From positions 1-7,324 of the forward strand of contig WFXX01000020.1 in NCBI GenBank assembly GCA_015490395.1: 7,324 nucleotides of DNA, read 5' to 3'. Source of the stretch: Gammaproteobacteria bacterium. Its GTDB lineage: Bacteria; Pseudomonadota; Gammaproteobacteria; DRLM01. Below the pieces are notes generated by a model. It did not search any database, had not been told where the DNA came from, and worked only from the letters and a program-made list of their open reading frames with translations. This document shows positions 6,208 through 7,324 of this stretch, piece after piece (within the stretch, counting starts at the first letter, position 1; the number at the start of each line of letters is the position of its first letter). The translations under genes and the position numbers were made by a program.

Positions 6208-7278
6208 ATGGCCCGCTACATTGGCCTCATCGAGCGCTATCGGGACCGCTTGCCGGTGCCCGATGATGCCCGGGTGATCAGCCTGGGCGAGGGCAACACC
6301 CCGCTCATCCGCCTCCACCACGTCCCCCGGCTCACCGGCCGGGAGGTGGAGCTCTACGTCAAGTACGAGGGCCTCAACCCCACCGGCTCCTTCAAGGATC
6401 GGGGCATGACCGTGGCGGTGACCAAGGCCGTGGAGGAGGGTAGCCGGGCGGTGATCTGCGCCTCCACCGGCAACACCTCCGCCTCGGCCGCGGCCTACGC
6501 CGCCCGGGCCGGCATCCAGGCCTTCGTGCTCATCCCCGAGGGCAAGATCGCCCTGGGCAAGCTGGCCCAGGCCATGCTCCACGGGGCCCGGGTGCTGCAG
6601 ATCCGGGGCAACTTCGACGACGGCATGCGCCTGGTCAGGGAGCTGGGGGCGGAGACCCCGGTCACCATCGTCAACTCCATCAACCCCTACCGCCTCCAGG
6701 GCCAGAAGACCGCCGCCTTCGAGATCGTGGACGAGCTGGGCTTCGCCCCGGACTATCACTGCCTGCCGGTGGGCAACGCGGGCAACATCACCGCCTACTG
6801 GATGGGCTACCGGGAGTACCACGAGCACGGCCTGGTCAACGCCTTGCCCCGCATGGTGGGCTACCAGGCCGAGGGGGCTGCCCCCTTGGTGCGGGGGGCT
6901 CCGGTGGAGCGGCCCGAGACCGTGGCCACCGCCATCCGCATCGGCCACCCCCAGAGCTGGGAGGGGGCGGTGCGGGCCCGGGACGAGTCCGGGGGCTGGT
7001 TCGACGCCCTGAGCGATGAGGAGATCCTGGCCGCCCAGCGCCTTCTGGCCGAGCGGGAGGGGATCTTCTGCGAGCCGGCCTCGGCCGCCTCCCTGGCCGG
7101 GGCCCTGCGGGACATCCGCGCCGGGCGCATCCCCGAGGGCTCCCGGGTGGTCTGCACCCTCACCGGCCACGGGCTCAAGGACCCGGACACGGCCATCGCC
7201 CAGGCCGGGGAGCGGGTGGCCACCATCCCCGCCGAGCGGGAGGCCGTGCGCCGGGCCATCCTGGAGCAGGTGGACTAG
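6208..7278 (+). CDS. thrC: Threonine synthase
   Basis: ThrC converts O-phosphohomoserine and water to threonine and phosphate, the last step of threonine synthesis, using PLP. At 356 residues it is the short form seen in Bacillus and Mycobacterium, not the longer (about 430) E. coli type. Motifs: GEGNTPL (28-34), YEGLNPTGSFKDRGM (53-67) with the Schiff-base lysine K63, the CASTGNTSASAAAYAARAG loop (84-102), LPVGNAGN (186-193) for phosphate binding, FCEPASAASLAG (287-298) and the closing TLTGHGLKDP (317-326). Start: ATG 6208 has a very strong GGAGGAGGAG run immediately upstream (GGAGG at 6198-6202, 5-base spacing). It follows hom by 19 bases. The homoserine kinase needed between Hom and ThrC is not encoded in this window. 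No terminator is seen after the TAG. Confidence 0.97.
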   Translation: MARYIGLIERYRDRLPVPDDARVISLGEGNTPLIRLHHVPRLTGREVELYVKYEGLNPTGSFKDRGMTVAVTKAVEEGSRAVICASTGNTSASAAAYAARAGIQAFVLIPEGKIALGKLAQAMLHGARVLQIRGNFDDGMRLVRELGAETPVTIVNSINPYRLQGQKTAAFEIVDELGFAPDYHCLPVGNAGNITAYWMGYREYHEHGLVNALPRMVGYQAEGAAPLVRGAPVERPETVATAIRIGHPQSWEGAVRARDESGGWFDALSDEEILAAQRLLAEREGIFCEPASAASLAGALRDIRAGRIPEGSRVVCTLTGHGLKDPDTAIAQAGERVATIPAEREAVRRAILEQVD

Positions 7279-7324
7279 GTCCGCTGTCCCGCGGCCCCCG
7301 CAGCCTCCCCGTCAGCCCCCCGTC
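7279..7324. other. Intergenic bases after thrC, cut by the window edge
   Basis: These 46 bases are C-rich on the plus strand. They hold a 4-bp GCGG/CCGC hairpin (in GCGGCCCCCGC, about 7291-7301) with no T-run, and no start codon with a ribosome binding site. I cannot tell whether the operon ends here or continues. Confidence 0.4.

Noticed and set aside
5327..6277. Plus-strand open frame of 316 codons overlapping hom and running into thrC
   Set aside because: Gly/Arg/Pro/His-rich shadow frame; hom and thrC account for the region.
7279..7324. Terminator after thrC
   Set aside because: Only a 4-bp GCGG/CCGC pairing is present, without a T-run, and the window ends before anything more can be seen.

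Overview
This window is a stretch of high-G+C (roughly 70 % by eye) chromosome carrying ordinary housekeeping and stress genes in a gammaproteobacterial arrangement. The order pcm - YqaA/DedA-type membrane gene - nlpD - rpoS is a hallmark of Gammaproteobacteria, where surE normally lies just before pcm. The high G+C, the strong NlpD and AlaC similarity to the enterobacterial proteins, and the continuation into alaC - hom - thrC suggest a Chromatiales/Ectothiorhodospiraceae-like member of the class. The taxon is an inference from gene order and remembered family sequences, not from a search.

Left part (1-2988, plus strand): a tightly packed run of four genes. Pcm repairs isoaspartate damage in proteins. 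A small polytopic YqaA/DedA-family inner-membrane protein abuts it (TGA directly followed by ATG). NlpD, a LysM plus degenerate LytM lipoprotein, is expected to activate a cell-wall amidase at division. It has no ATG/GTG/TTG start near its signal peptide and seems to begin at a CTG overlapping the preceding stop (CTGA). After 79 bases comes RpoS, the stationary-phase/general-stress sigma factor.

Middle (2989-3632): a convergent minus-strand gene for an Mth938/DUF498-like protein of unknown biochemical role (3010-3468), then a divergent intergenic region. That region has a clear sigma70-type promoter (TTGACA, 18 bases, TAAAGT) firing rightwards. Downstream lies a leader of about 65 nt with a 6-bp hairpin and a possible 16-codon leader peptide, which contains five Ala codons and whose stop overlaps the TTG start of the next gene.

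Right part (3633-7278, plus strand): an amino-acid operon. AlaC (glutamate-pyruvate transaminase) is followed after 24 bases by homoserine dehydrogenase (Hom, with a C-terminal ACT domain) and after 19 bases by threonine synthase (ThrC). Hom and ThrC catalyse two of the three steps from aspartate semialdehyde to threonine; the homoserine kinase step is not in this window. The window ends 46 bases after thrC with no convincing terminator.

I see no mobile elements, CRISPR arrays, tRNA/rRNA genes or defence systems. The points worth a second look are start-site and leader architecture (nlpD CTG start; alaC leader ORF, hairpin and TTG start), not a new system.
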